Assembly: GCA_020086605.1 (NCBI GenBank)
Contig: JACBWW010000003.1
Span: 4,138,489 to 4,202,488 of the forward strand
Direction of reading: 5' to 3'
Source of the DNA: Lanius collurio
Lineage: Eukaryota; Chordata; Aves; Passeriformes; Laniidae
DNA length: 64,000 bases
The notes beneath the pieces are model-generated. The model saw nothing but the letters and a program-made list of their open reading frames with translations, made no database searches and was not told the DNA's origin. A program made the position numbers and the translations under genes. This document shows, in pieces, positions 22,660 to 36,066 of the stretch. Numbering within the stretch: the stretch's first letter is position 1; each line of letters starts with the position of its first letter.

Positions 22660-23615
22660 TCATGTAAAGGAGATGAATAACTATGTGAAAAAGTTTGCTG
22701 ATCATGATGATTTATCTGGGATCTTAAAGAGAAGAGTTGGCTGCAGAGAGTTGCAAAAGGACTACTCAGCCCTGAGATATGGGATTGTAAACTGGAAGAT
22801 GGGATTTAAAGCAAATAAATGTGATATGCACATGGGAAAAACAAAGGTAATATTATGGAGGGCTCTACAATGATGTCTGTTAACAGTCAGGAATGAGATC
22901 ATTGATTATAACAGATAGCTTCACACAATTATCACTTCAGTGCCCACTAAAAGGAAAAAAACCCCAAATGTTAAGGCTTAATAGGTAAAGAAAAGGAAAA
23001 GGACAAGACAGAAAATATAATTATTTGACTATATAAATCTTCAGCACACCTGCATTTGAATGTTGCAAACATCTGAATGATATCCTGAAGGAGATACAAT
23101 GGGAAGTCAAGAATATGTACCAAAACAGCTTTTAAGTGAGGAAATGTTAAATAAACTAGCATGGTTTGAGGCAGACAGAAAGAAGGGAAGTTTGATGGCA
23201 TCTATAAGTTCAGAAAAGATGCAGTGTAGAGACCACATCCCCTTCAGTCTTAGAACTATCTGCAGTCAAACAAAACCACAAGGTGACAGGTTCAAATTTC
23301 CACACAATATGGAATATTAGCAGTAGCAATACCCAGTGTGAAAGGCAGTGAGATACAACTACTTATGTGGATTCTAAAAAACATTGGAAGAAAATACGAA
23401 AGATGGCACAGGAGTCTGTAAGGAATGGAGATAACACATTATCTCTAAAAGTTTCCTAAATGTGCAACTGCTGGATTCAGGGGAATTTCACAATATACTT
23501 GTCATCTTCCTCCACTTTTTTGCAGGCATCTGCTTTTGCCTACTGTCAGAGACAGGATACGGGACCAGACAGGCTTTTGGTCTGATCTCGCACAGCTGTT
23601 CAGATGTTCTTAATG
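22660..23615 (+). mobile_element. Ancient CR1/L3-type LINE, 3' portion
   Basis: About 950 bases follow the order of an old amniote CR1/L3 copy. First comes 'aagtttgctgatcatgatga' near 22690. Then 'gcaaataaatgtgatatgcacatggg' at 22812-22837, then a block near 22890-22950 matching the 'gatcttggagtcatagtggatag' region. 'gacagaaaatataatta' and 'atttgaatgttgc' follow near 23010-23070. Last is the diagnostic 3' untranslated end 'actgtcagagacaggata', 'ccagacaggcttttggtctgat', 'gctgttcagatgttctta' at about 23541-23612. The second reading frame is broken throughout, so it is inactive. Divergence is much higher than in the CR1 copies at 44-62 kb. Confidence 0.8.
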
Positions 23616-25854
23616 ATAAAACTCACTGTTCTTCATTATGAAAAATAAAAATATTAGGGTTTTTTCTGTTAAACATTCCACATAATAGTCATGAGTGAGT
23701 CTTATTTCTTTGCAAGTAAGTCTGAAAGCCTTTCTCTTGATCATCATAAACTGAATGCAAAAGAGTTCTGTAGTTTCTGTCTCAACTGCACAGTGCTGTA
23801 ATATATTAAGAGTACTATAAGAACTTAAAAGTGTGTTCACTGTTTGTGGAAATCTTGAAAACTTAGGATTTCCAATGCAGTTCTAAAGAATTTCTCTTTT
23901 AATATATTTGCAATTCTGTACTGATGAACACCCAGTACATTCAAAAAAAAGAAAAAAAGAAAAAAGTAAAAAAAACCCAAACCTTTGCAAAACCTTTACA
24001 TTTAGCTTTACAGGACAGTAAAATTGACTTTTTGAAACTTAATAATCAACTCTACATGTGCACCTGGCATGGAAAAATTGTAATGCCCAGCAGTGTCACT
24101 TAGGTCTGCCCATGTAGGTTGCAGCTGTGTGATATTATCTACATACAAATCAAAACCCATCTTTATTTTTATAGAAAGCTTCAGAAAAGACAAAATTTCA
24201 GCAACCAATGATAATATATGCTTCTGAAATAATTCCTCATTTTAGTAATTAATTTCTCTTTTCGTCTTTTGTGTTTGGTCATGTGACCAGACAGAACATG
24301 GTAGCTCCCTTACTTTTAAGGAGAGGCAAAGATAAAAACTCAACTCAGTGGCCTTACTCTTATTAGGCAAATGTTTCAAGGCAAGAGAATTATTACAACA
24401 TTTTCAAATTTTAAATTGATTTTCTACCATTTTCCAATTCTATTCAAGTATCTGCTTTTAAGTGACATCATTGGGGAAAACTGCACATGGAAAAGAAAGA
24501 ACTGTAACAAGGATAGAATATGTGATGTTGGAGGATTTTTAATTGCATAGTTATTGATTGGAAAAGGAAAAAACAAAACCCAAAGAAGATAGTATGAAGT
24601 CTTAGTGCATGATGGGACACTACTGAGCTTACAGACCTGTCTGTGTGGGAAGAAGCCATTGTGTCATAAGGGAATGATATTCATAGAAAATTTCACAGAA
24701 AATTTGTGAAATATTTTTAACATTTTATATAGCATGGAAAGTCTTGGCAATTATTCTGGTTTGGGGGATAACATTCTTCTGGAGAAGATTATAGCTGCCT
24801 GTCACAGGCTGAAGTTTCCTGGAAAGCATGTTAACATCCAGATAATACCTTTAATATCTTTACCAGATATGCCCAAAAAAGATAGTGGCTTTCAAGTAAT
24901 ACTCTCTGAGGCACTTGCAATGTGAACAGCAACAAAGTCCAGAAGTTTTACTTTGCCACCTCATAAGAAAGTGAGTCAAAAAACTGCTCTATAAGGAAAC
25001 AATGCAAGCCTCTTGGGTGACCCACAGACTCTATTCTGCAGCAAATCTCTTCTCAGCCATAGAAAACATTATTGTCAGTAGAAAACAAAAACATTTGAGA
25101 AACTGGAAAGAAATATGAAATAGGAATATGCAAAGGAAAAGTTAAGGCTCTCCATATGTCATGTGGAAATCAAGACTACATTAAATAGCAGATTAGCATG
25201 AATGGTCCTACTACCAGCCACTGTTAGTCACTATACCCACAGGTTAGATTTGAGAGCAGGAGGTACTTTTGATTCTGCCATTAGGCGTGTCAGAGCAAGA
25301 AGGATTGTCATAGATATAGATGGAGTATAATGTCCACCAGAGAAGGGGAAAGAGTAGAAACTGCAAGTTATAGGACATGAATACTATCATGACTTGCTGG
25401 AGTTGACATGTTTTAGATTTGGTGTGAATTCTGCCTAATTTTACTTTGTATTTATAAATACTGTGCACCTAAACAGCCTGAAAGTAGTAATCATCTCACC
25501 ATTGGGAGCTCACAAACCTCTCCCTAGGTTTTGTTTTTCATACCTGTATTGAAATAAACCAACAAGTTTCAGAGATTTCTGAACTGGGACTTTGTTTTTG
25601 CTTTTAGAAAGTCTTATATTATGACATTTCCAAGGAGATTTTGTTTGGTTGTTTTCCAATGCAGAGATGAGCACTACAGATGAGCACTGGGAAACAATTT
25701 AAGAAATGGCTGCAGATCTTGCAACTGAAATTCATTTCAGCTAAATCTAAACAAGGGGGAGGGTTACAGAGGTCAAATGTAGTTATGTAGTATGTAAAGA
25801 GTAGAATGAGCAAATAATTGAAAAGCTTTTGAAAAATACATAAACAGTCTGATA
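23616..25854. other. Unassigned AT-rich non-coding DNA
   Basis: No gene or named repeat. An A-rich low-complexity stretch occupies about 23944-23978. Open frames reach 76 codons without motifs. Confidence 0.45.
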
Positions 25855-26140
25855 GAAAGACAGACTGAAGAGAGTTTATACAAATAAGCAGAAGAAAGTT
25901 AAAAGGATAATTAGAGGAGCAAAGAAATAATATTGGATGTCAAGTTGTATGGAATATTTCAATTAAAAGCTCTTTAACTATATCTGTAATAGAGACATAG
26001 GTTCAAAGGTTAAATTGTCCCATTAAAGACAATGATGGGGGATTGAAGACAGGGCACAAGGAAGTGGCAATTTGTTAAATATTATTTAGCTTCTGTTATT
26101 ACAGCTGAAGAAGAAGATGGAAAACTTCTTGGTAGAAGAA
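25855..26140 (+). mobile_element. Ancient CR1/L3-type LINE, region before the RT domain
   Basis: 'cagaagaaagttaaaaggataattagaggagcaaagaaat', 'attaaagacaatgatgggggattgaagacagggcacaaggaagtggca' and 'tctgttattacagctgaagaagaagatgg' match, in order, the part of CR1/L3 ORF2 between endonuclease and reverse transcriptase. The frame is broken. It may extend in weaker form to about 26260. It is in the same orientation as the relic at 22.7-23.6 kb but represents an earlier part of the element, so the two are not one continuous copy in order. Confidence 0.75.
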
Positions 26141-28629
26141 TTTTGTTTCTCAGAAAGATAGGCCAGCTTCTAATAAAATGCAGGTGAAATAGGAAGTAAA
26201 TGAGTCACTTATCTGCAAGTGTACATTATCCTGATGTCATAGACAGAGGTGTAGGAGATTTAGGAACTATACTCTAATTTGCAATAAGTTAGGGAGGGTT
26301 TAGCTTATTATCAACATTTTCTTGTGTACAATCTTTGTGTAAAGTCTCATATAGCCCTGGAGTCTCTCAAATACCTTTACAATTATTTTACTCAGTACGG
26401 CCCATCCTGGGCTTTTAGAAAGTGCAGTAATAGAAATTATCCAGGTTAGTGGCAGATTATATACCAAGGCACACCAGTCAAATATAAAGTCAGGAACGTG
26501 CAATAAAAAAAGCAGAACCTATCCAAGCCTTCACTAAAGGACCATAAGAAAATAAATGTTGGGAAAACCTAAGAAGATATTTGCAAAATATACAGAAATG
26601 TATTTCCTCAGATCAGATACCAGCACTGCAATGAAATATTAAAGCTTTGAGCTGGAAGACTATCACAGCATATAAATGAATACATTAACCTGCTCAATTT
26701 ATAAGCTATGAGTAAAATTCAAGTATAGTATCATATTCAAAAGAACCGGAAATGTTCATATAGCATAAAATCATACTACAGAACAAAAGCAGCATGAGAT
26801 GAATTAGAATGTTTTCTACAAGAGAGACAAATAGGAATTACACACAACATACAGTGACTATAAAGACTTAAATATGAGATGAGGTTTCTGTCATTAAATA
26901 CTTCTTGAAAGCAGAGGTTCGGCACTTTTTACTTCTTAAATTCAACACTCAACATTCTCCCAAAGTTGGCTGGACGTTCCAAAGTGTCTCCTATTAAAAC
27001 AGTGGAATTGAGAGTTCCTGGTAGTTTTGAGTATCTGGCAGTTTGAGTGCATCATCTGTCTTAGCATCACTTTTTACAGTGCGGAGTCAGATCTATGTTA
27101 CCTTCGACAGCTGTGTTTTGGCATTTCCACCTTTTATTGCTTACAGGCAAGATTGACTTGATCAGCCTCTTCTCTATGACAGTTAATATCAGCTAAAAGA
27201 GTTTTCTTTGGTGAATCCCATCTCCTCTTTATATCTTTGTATCCCTGGAAGCTGTGAGCTTCCATAGAAGGGAGGAGCCTTTAGGATGCAAAATGGAAAG
27301 TGGATAGCCAGAAAACAGTCCACAAACCAATCTTACCCTAATTATAGGGGTCTAGACAGCTAGAATAGAAGATATGGCTGTGAATCAAAGAGATAGTAAC
27401 AGTCCTTGTGATAGACACTATGGGAAAACTTTCCATTAACTAGTTCTGGGCCTTTAGGGGAGCACTAGAAAATAGGAAGCTCTTTTGTAATTCGATTTTT
27501 CTTTCCGTAAAAATAAGATGTGGAAGAATCATACAGAGAATCTCAAGCCTCATTTTTGACTAAAACACTTCACATCTCAGATGCAATACCAATAGATTTA
27601 TTTCTGCTTCAGTCCTCACGGACTATATATCCCTTATATATTCCTTGGCAGCTTTACACAAACTATACCTGTTTCATCATGGGAGTTGATATTGTAATTT
27701 CCTCTTTAAAAATCTCTCAGGTTTGTCACATCAGCTCTGAATGGAAGAACTCAACTGCTATATTACTATTCACATGAATCGAACATATTATGCTCTTCCT
27801 CTCTTTCCTACAGTAACGGCTTCTTAAAAAAACTGATTTACTATCAAATGCCACTATTTTTTAAAGCTCTTGGTAATGTGGCCCCTGGTTCTGTTCTTTA
27901 ATCTCATTTTGACAGGTATCTATGCCATGTGTACCTCCTATTATTTAAATACCATACTGTCACCTCTTTGGAAGGTAAATGTCTTTTACTTTGTTTGCTT
28001 CAAATTTAAGATGCCTCTAAATTATGTCACAAGGTATGTTTTTATGTCTTTATGGTGTTTAAAATTAAAAATGTCCCAATAGAATGAGAGGAAAAATATC
28101 AAATTTTATCATTACCATGATATCAATAATTGTTGTTATTTCAATTCTTTGATACAAAGATAATACATAATCACCAATAACCAGTTATAATTATTACATG
28201 TATGCAAAAAGTTTCTGTATTTCAACAAAATTCTCAGTAAGAACAATATATGCTAAAAGGTAAGTCTTGAGACTTAAATCAGATTAATGCAAAAATCTGC
28301 TTTTATCATAAAAGGAGAGGGGAAAAAAGCCCTTGAATTATTTTTCTTTTTCTTGCTACATATTTCAAGCCATTACTGCCAACTCATCAAATGAAAACTG
28401 CATCTTCTAGAAGCTAAAATTGTGAACACTACAAGTCATGTTGCAGTTGACATGAAAACAACCATTGCTGGCATATCTTGTATTTTTACAGCTGACTATT
28501 CTCTCCTTGACATTTTTAGTAAAGTTGAGCAATATCCAGATTCCAGCCTTGATACCAGTCGGCACAGCAACATTCATCTTAAGATGACATCTGTTGAGAA
28601 TTTTTCAATAACTTAATGGTTATAAAGCA
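26141..28629. other. Unassigned AT-rich non-coding DNA
   Basis: The first 120 bases may be further decayed CR1. After that I see no named repeat or gene. The 85-codon frame at 27520-27777 lacks motifs. Confidence 0.4.
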
Positions 28630-28960
28630 TGTGAGGAGGGGGATAATAGAGGGATTATGACATAAAAATGCTAAAGCCCTTGTGGGGGAACTGCTGCACA
28701 TAAAGTTTTGATTTGGTAATTCAAACTAATGCAGTTTGTAGTCCTCTAGAGAGAGGGCAATAATGGTGCACAATATGCTCTTAAACACTGATGCATAACA
28801 CATTGTGCTAGAGCCAAAAGGCACTGTACAATATCATTATGGTGCAGAGAGAAGTAGTAACTTTAGGAGCTGCTTTCACAAAGATCTGAATGCACAAGTA
28901 GCAAACAATGCTATTCCTCCCCTTTCTATGCCCCTTAATCTATTCATTTGGGCATCTTAA
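28630..28960. other. Candidate conserved non-coding element (weak)
   Basis: Balanced, non-repetitive sequence with many ATTA/TAAT cores and no transposon similarity I can name. This is a look-alike judgement only. Confidence 0.2.
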
Positions 28961-31900
28961 GAAAACATGGCATTTATTATTAATATGACAAAATAATAAA
29001 ATTAAAAATGCAAAGATATGAAGATCTATGTCATACAGTATGTATAGACTTTTTTTTTTTGAAGATGAATTAGGCAGGATTAAAACTTTTCATTGTTTGT
29101 CTTTGAATGTGGTGAAATAGGGAATGTACATACTTGGATGAAGCTAGAAAACATACAAAATTAAAGATCTGTAATGGACCCAAATTAAGTACAAATGATA
29201 TTTTTTGAGGATAAAAAGTGTGCAAAAATTCTTAAAACGGAGTAGAGATTTATTATAAAATTTAAAAAAATCTCATGCACTGAACAAATAATATGATTTT
29301 TTAATTATTTTTACCTATTTTATTATTGTTGAAATGGGTTTAGTTAATTTATATTGTATGTGCTGCTGGATGTAATGTCAAACATAACATTTAAATGAGA
29401 ACATTGTTTTTTGATTACTTCTCCAGGACTTCTGGCAGCGTGAATTTAAGAGACAAAACCAATATGCTTGAATGATAAATTGTCTGTACTAGGACAAAGC
29501 AAAAGAAATAAAAAATATCTACCATATTTGCTGATCTTCTAGAAGACGCATATATACATTACTTTTTGGTTCATAAGGAACCTATCAACACTGAACTGTT
29601 CATTTCCTTCCTGTAAACATAGGGATAGCTTTTTGGATTTTCTAATCTGAGTCAAAAGTTTAAGAAAAAGGCCTTGTTGTTTGAAATACTTTTTATTCTG
29701 AGGAGTCATATAAGATAAGCAAGTATTTTTGTGACTTTGCATAAATGGTGATTCATCTAATCTCCCTTTTGGGGCCTGAAAAATCTGTAGTTTGGTTGAT
29801 GCGTCTAATCATACAACCTCAACATATGGAAATATGACAATTAATTGCATCCAACGTGTTTGTCCAATTGGATGGGACTAATCAGCTTCCCAGGGTCCTA
29901 TATCCCTCATCTATCTCTGAACAAGCGGCCCAGAGAACTGGCTCACCTGATTCTGACTGACAAAAGTAGGCAGAAATTCTGTGGTAATGACTGAGTATAG
30001 AAGTTCTGAAAAAAAAACCAAAAAATAGAAAAAAAAGATCTGCACTCCTGCATGCAGGTGTCAAGTGTCATTTTGGGTAGTGAGTTTACATTTCTTGGTG
30101 TTTTGCTGCTGCTCCAGACAGCTGTGCCTTTCCTGTATATCCCAGGTCGTAGCTGCCATCCCTATGATGATGTGCCAGGTGACTGAGGATATGTAAAATG
30201 AGTTAGAGGCTGCTGTTGCTCCCTGTTTCACTCATCCCAGATCTGTGGGTCCTCTGCCATAAAGGGAAAACCAGTCTGTCCTCACCAAGGGATCAGGCTC
30301 TGGGGCACTGCCTAATTTTGAGTGTCATATCTGGTAGTACAGGCTATATGTTATGCCACAGAGTAGTCTTCCAGATCTCTGCTGCACAAAACCTCCTCTC
30401 CAGTGGGCTCCAGAACCACAGGAGCCTGTGTAACAGTAGCACATCATTGGCTCATTGTGCTCAAGAGGCTTGTGCTTTGTGTACAACACTTGTGTCAACA
30501 GGAAGCTTGCAAAGGGGCTCAGATCTTCTAAGAGAGAGTTATTTATGTGCCATGTGATTGAACTGAATTTAAATTAATGTCTTTTTGGTATCCCAGTGAA
30601 TATACCAGCCGATGGTTCCTCTTTTGTCATTCAGCTGCACTCTGGCATTTTTTTCTCACACGTTGCTGGTGACAGTGATATGTTTTTAGGCCCCTTTCTT
30701 TTCCTGTTCTTTCTATGGTTCCCATGAGGAATCTGGTTGCAAAATTTTTTAAGGAAATGGAAGATTTTCTTCTTTAAAGTCAAAATATTTGAGGGAAATT
30801 TTAATTTTCAGCTGAGATTTTAAGTTTAATCATGCCTCAATGACTGAGAAGGTGGCAGACAGTAGATACCCAGAAATGAAGACATTACTTGGTAAAGTAT
30901 CATCCAACAATACAACAAGCAATTCTTTGGGGCTCCCAAAATCAGTATTATATGGAAGGTCTGTGGTTTAAATAGGGGTTGATTTGGAATAAATTAATTT
31001 TGGGTTCAAATATGGTTGTTTGAATGTGTCTCACATAGCTTCTTCCTGTCAGGATCTATGTCGGATTAGATACTGCCCATCACAAACAGAGCTCTGTGAT
31101 CATGTGTTTACTTCTCATCTAGAACAGAGCAGTACTAGCACAATTGTCTGATGAAGCATAGATCTTTGTGACTGAGAATCTATGACATTAGAGACTTTTC
31201 TCAGTGGTACAGTTCTCCTTCTTGTATCTTGAAATGCCTGGAAAGTTGTAGGAATGTAGGTGTTGCAAATCTCTTAGTGCACAGTAGTTCTCCACTCATG
31301 CCTGGTCTGCAAATGGCAAAGGTAGGGTTTCATTCCCATTGTTGCCTCTTGTTCATAAGGACAGAATACCAGGCAAAAATGACTGTGTTCCTTCTCTAGC
31401 CCACTTACAGTGTGCATGCAAACCAGGAGGGGGGCTTGGGAAAGTATAAGTGCTACCCGAATGATGCAGCAAGCTAAGTGATTTAGCCCCAAAAAGATAG
31501 CTTGCATTTTATCCTTTTCTGCAGCCTGCAGGTTCTGGGACATCTATTGAGTGAGATATATGAGATGCATATTATCTTTGAAAATAAAATGCAAGGATAT
31601 AAATTAGCATTTAAAAAATATTTAGTGACACATCTACCAATTAGAAGACTCAAAATTCTGCTCCTTGCTTAATATAAAATGGGGGAAATTACATGGAATA
31701 TATGTAAATCTTTTTATGTTTTCTTTATATATAGTAGCATAATCCCTCGAATGAGAATTTGTTGCATTGTTCCATTGCCAAAGTGATGTCTACAAATGAG
31801 GGCTCAGGGAATTGCTGCAGGCTTTCTGATGAACTGAGCCAGCAAGCCACTGTGGACATAAGCCTGAGTTTTTGAATGAAGAGTATTTACACATGCAAAG

Positions 31901-33359
31901 ATATTTGTCTCTTTTCCCTTTCAAATTTCCAACAAACAGCTCCTCCCTTCATTTACTGGCAATAATTGGAAACAAAATGCAAAACCTAATCCAAGTCTTC
32001 TCCATCTTTTTCAACTATATAATTTGTTCTGTTAAAAGATGCAAGTCTTCTTTACAGTTGTCACTGATGAGTTAATTAATACAATAATTTTAAATTCATT
32101 ATTTTAACTGTCTTCTAAACACTTCTAAAAATACTTAAATTCCATTTTGCAGACAGATTAGTTGTGAAACTATCTATCTATCAGGGAGACTTTCAGTTAA
32201 AAGTTTGTAAAAATAAATATATTCTATATGTTATTCTTTTCAAAGAATGTTTGATCTAATAGCTTCTAAAGAAGGAATTTTGTTTGATTTCCTCGTTGTT
32301 TAATACCTAAAAGAACGGTCTGAAAAAGACGAAAGATGTATTAGTTTGCTTAGCTACTTAGCATTAGAAGACTCAGTATTTTGTGAATTACAGAACAAGA
32401 TTCGTTTTAAAGGATGAAATATTTTTTTCCCCACCCGTTGCCTCCCTGCTTGAAAATACAAAGTGGCCTTAAAGTGCCAAGGAGTTATAAGAAGTTTAAA
32501 TTAACGTAAAATATCTTAAGCCTTTTTTTCTATGGAAAAAAGGAATAAATTCAGTGTACTTACACATTCAAACCCCACATATTTAATGATTTTTGTAGCA
32601 GATCTTATATGGGTTAGTGGTATATAATGACTTGAATTGCACATGAAACCAACCAAAAAAAGAAAAATAGGGCTGCCTTGGTCCCTGTACCCTTTGTGCA
32701 TGGCCTTCTCATGTGCTAGGATCTGAAGTGTGTAACTCTGATGGCAACAACTCCATGAAGTTTTGCACCCCTGATCTTTCCTTGTGCATTTGGATAGTAT
32801 ATATTTAGATGGTCAGATTTCAGTGCAGAGAGAACTTTCCTGGATACATTTCTATAATCATTTGTATACACAAGGCCATGGTATCAACAGATTTGGTGAA
32901 ATTATCATTAAATGTTAATACAAAGCAGCTAGCAATAACTAGGGAATTTTCAAGGTCATGGCTGCTGAAATAATTTCTTGTACACTAAAAACAGTAGTCA
33001 GTCACTTCTGAAAGAACAAAAGCTAAAACATCTATTGCAGTTTTTCACCACTTCCATGGGTTTTCTTTTGAAAAGTGCTATAGCCTAGCCTCCTTCCAGA
33101 CAATCAGAATGCAGAAGTCTTTTTCAGAAATTCTTATTTTATTCTACAAGAAAGCCATATTCCCTCAGAAATCATTTGTTAAAAGCAGTTGAGCTTTGCT
33201 AGTCCACTGTCTGAGGTGAATCCAAGATCAGTTATGGTTTGAACATAATTGTGAAGTGTACAAATAACTGTTTTTAACGATAGTATTCTCACTCTAGTTC
33301 ATATTCGAAGTTTTATAAATGAGGTAATATAGTAAGAAAAGTTTGTAGTTAAAAATCTG
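28961..33359. other. Unassigned non-coding DNA
   Basis: No gene or named repeat recognised. A 113-codon plus frame at 30216-30557 is Ser/Leu/Cys-rich without a family match. The stretch 31740-32000 is non-repetitive and may also be constrained, but nothing specific supports that. Confidence 0.4.
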
Positions 33360-35400
33360 CAATGGAAAATGTCCCCTAAGTCAGAAGGCAGGACCCACTC
33401 TATCAAGTTTATAATTAAGCAATAATCTCAAGAAACGCAGTCATTACCAGCCTTTAATGACTACTTTGTTGGTTAACAGCTCAATGTGAAGTTGAAGATT
33501 GTTAACACTCTATCAAACTTCTTGTTAAGTGTGCTAAGTTTTTATTTAAACACACTTGGATCGCAGCTGGAAAGCTGTGGGGGGAATCTGACATTCCCAA
33601 GTGCCTAATGACCAATTTTTTTCCATCACTCAGAACACAGGGCACATTCCTTTATGTTTATATAATAGCTGTTAACTACAGATGGCTGGTGCCACCTTAT
33701 TTTGGTACTTTGTGTGACCTTAGTCATCTACTGTATCTGCAACCAGTTGATGTTCTTTTGGTGCTGAGCTTTTGTGGAATAACAGAAGTTTATCTTAGAG
33801 CTTTTTGGAGAATCCAGCTAAGAGGACAAAATAATTACCACAGAAATCGATGGTAACACAAAAAAAGTAAATTCCTTTCCAAATGTTATGACAGCCTCTG
33901 CTGAATCAGATTTATTCTGGTGGGCCAGAGAAGGAGCCATTTTGCCCTGTTTGTGAGGTGACTGGAAATCAATCTTACAAAGTCTAGTGAGCTAATTCAG
34001 CCTAGGAATATCAGCTGGAAAGCAGTCATACCTCTGAGTAAAGGGCAATTTTTCTTCAGAACTGCCTGTGACAAGCAACCATTTTCCTTTGTTTCGTGCA
34101 CTAGCAAAGATGCAGATGTTTTATGGTTTACGATACCTTTCTGGACAGGTAGCAACATTTACACTGCAACTGAAGAACCCTTAAATTAGCAGCGTGGATC
34201 AGACTTGCTGAAAAGCAACAGGGCGAGAAGGTGACTGAAGTGATGTCATACATGGGTTTGTTGACTTTGTTGAAATACCCACAACAGTCGTGGAGTCAGA
34301 CAAATTCTGCCTAATCAACCTGATAACTTATTATCAAAAGGATCTATTTCTTTGTCACGTCTGTCAGGGTAATCCGGAATTCATTATCATATTAATGTCC
34401 TGACTGGGCTCCTCTGGACCTCTGAGTTTTGTTTGTTGAAGAGCTTCCTGGGGCGTTTGGAGAAACAAAGCGCACTCTCTGGAACACGAGGCATTCAGAG
34501 CTGCGTACAGATGGGCCCAGGCTCTTTGTTCCTCTCTGCCTGGGAGGCTGTTATGGGAAGCAGCCAACCTGCAGTCTGTCACAGTGAACATTGTCAAGTC
34601 ATTGTGTACTTTTAATTGTTACTATGTACATGGAATCTGAAAGGTCGCTCTGGATATATAGTACAAGTGCACAGAGCCCTTTGCCAGACCAAACAGCTGT
34701 CCTGTGGTGTTCCCATATTCAGCTCCAGTCACCTTTCCCTCATTGAAGGATTCTTCTGACAGAGCAATTAAAACATACGATTTATTACTAAACAGTCAAT
34801 AAGGAAATCTTAGAAGTGCACTCTTTCACCACTTCACTGTTTCCCATGTGGCTGTCTTAACAGGTCCTTTTATATTTAAGCAATTATTTCTGCCCCAACG
34901 ATATTACAGACCCGGCAAGATTAATTAAAGAGCTGACAGCAAATTACAATAACAACCTCAAAATACAATCAGAGAGGTCAAACTGTATACCAAATTCTGT
35001 TTTTAGACACTCCTAGATAAAATAAAGCTCCCTAAGTTTGGCTGGCCTGTAAAAGATGAACTACATTCTTTTCTTTATTGAAGATACGTGAATATTTCTT
35101 CAGAAGACTTTGTGTAGCTTCTCATTTTTATCTGCAGCATAAAAGATTCAGTCTTAAAGGAAAACGTAATTGTATATGGTGTGAATAATCCTTGGCTGTA
35201 GAAGCACTACTCACCAGGGAGTCTACAAGCCGTGTTAAGTCTAGATATGCTAATATTTGTTTTCCCATCATGCACCTCAGCTTTTGTTTAGAAAAATATG
35301 AATGCTTGCTAACTACAGCTGAACACTAATATGGTGGTGTTCTTAAATTTTTGTCAAGTAAATTAGTTTTATCCAGAAAGTTATTTATGCAAATACAATA
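33360..35400. promoter_or_regulatory. Candidate conserved regulatory cluster
   Basis: About 2 kb of non-repetitive sequence without LINE or LTR similarity. By eye it keeps about 15 CpG dinucleotides between 34080 and 34930, against about 4 in the 900 bases at 32400-33300. It contains many homeodomain-type ATTA/TAAT cores (for example 'gattaattaaag' near 34920), an ATGCAAAT octamer near 35388, an AAAGGTCG half site near 34640 and long stretches with no stutter or simple repeats. This is the look of developmental enhancers in gene deserts. Conservation is not demonstrated here, and the target gene is unknown. Confidence 0.3.
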
Positions 35401-35960
35401 ATTATTAAATAATTAAAAATTATTACATTTAAGACATAAACACACAGACATTTTCAGTTCCTCCCCACTCTGCTTACCCCAGATGTGCAGAATATGAAGA
35501 AACCATACAAAAAGTGTTGTGAAGAACATTCTCATACAATTGCACTGTATTAAAAACTTGCTAATGAATAATTTCTGTGCTGCATGTAGGTAAAAGCCAG
35601 TAAATATGTAAATTCATATTTATACATGTGATTATGTGAGGAAAAATCCTATATTTAATGTTTTTAAAAATAAGACTTAACATACAAAAGTCAGGGATAA
35701 GAACATGAATAAACTGTAATCCAGCTGCTAAAGTTTTAGATATAGAGCTCTTCATGATTAATAGTACAATGTGTAATCCTGAGGGCCTTGATCTTTTGAA
35801 AATGTACATCTAATTGTATACAGAACTGGGTATTCTTTAATTTGGTAATGATTTCCAACCCTTTGGGGTGGAAGAGGGGTTGTCCCTTTTCTCTTTCTTT
35901 TCCCTGTTTTTTTTAATTTTGGTGATTTTTCCTGTTTGTTTTCGTAGTTTCTTTTTCTTA
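35401..35960. other. Unassigned AT-rich non-coding DNA
   Basis: Begins with an AT-rich patch ('taattattaaataattaaaaattatta') and ends with a T-rich patch near 35890-35955. No gene or named repeat seen. Confidence 0.45.
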
Positions 35961-36066
35961 CAGAATCAAAGAATAAGTAAGGTTGGAAGGGACCAGAGTG
36001 GGTCATCTAGTCCAGCCCTCACATTCAAGCAAGAGTCAAGGGTCAATCTAGACCACATTGCATAGA
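35961..36066 (-). mobile_element. CR1 LINE 3' end fragment
   Basis: 'agaatcaaagaataagtaaggttggaagggacc' and 'ggtcatctagtccagccc' are the reverse complement of the CR1 3' end. Only about 100 bases remain. A T-rich tract adjoins the 3' end on the left. Confidence 0.75.
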
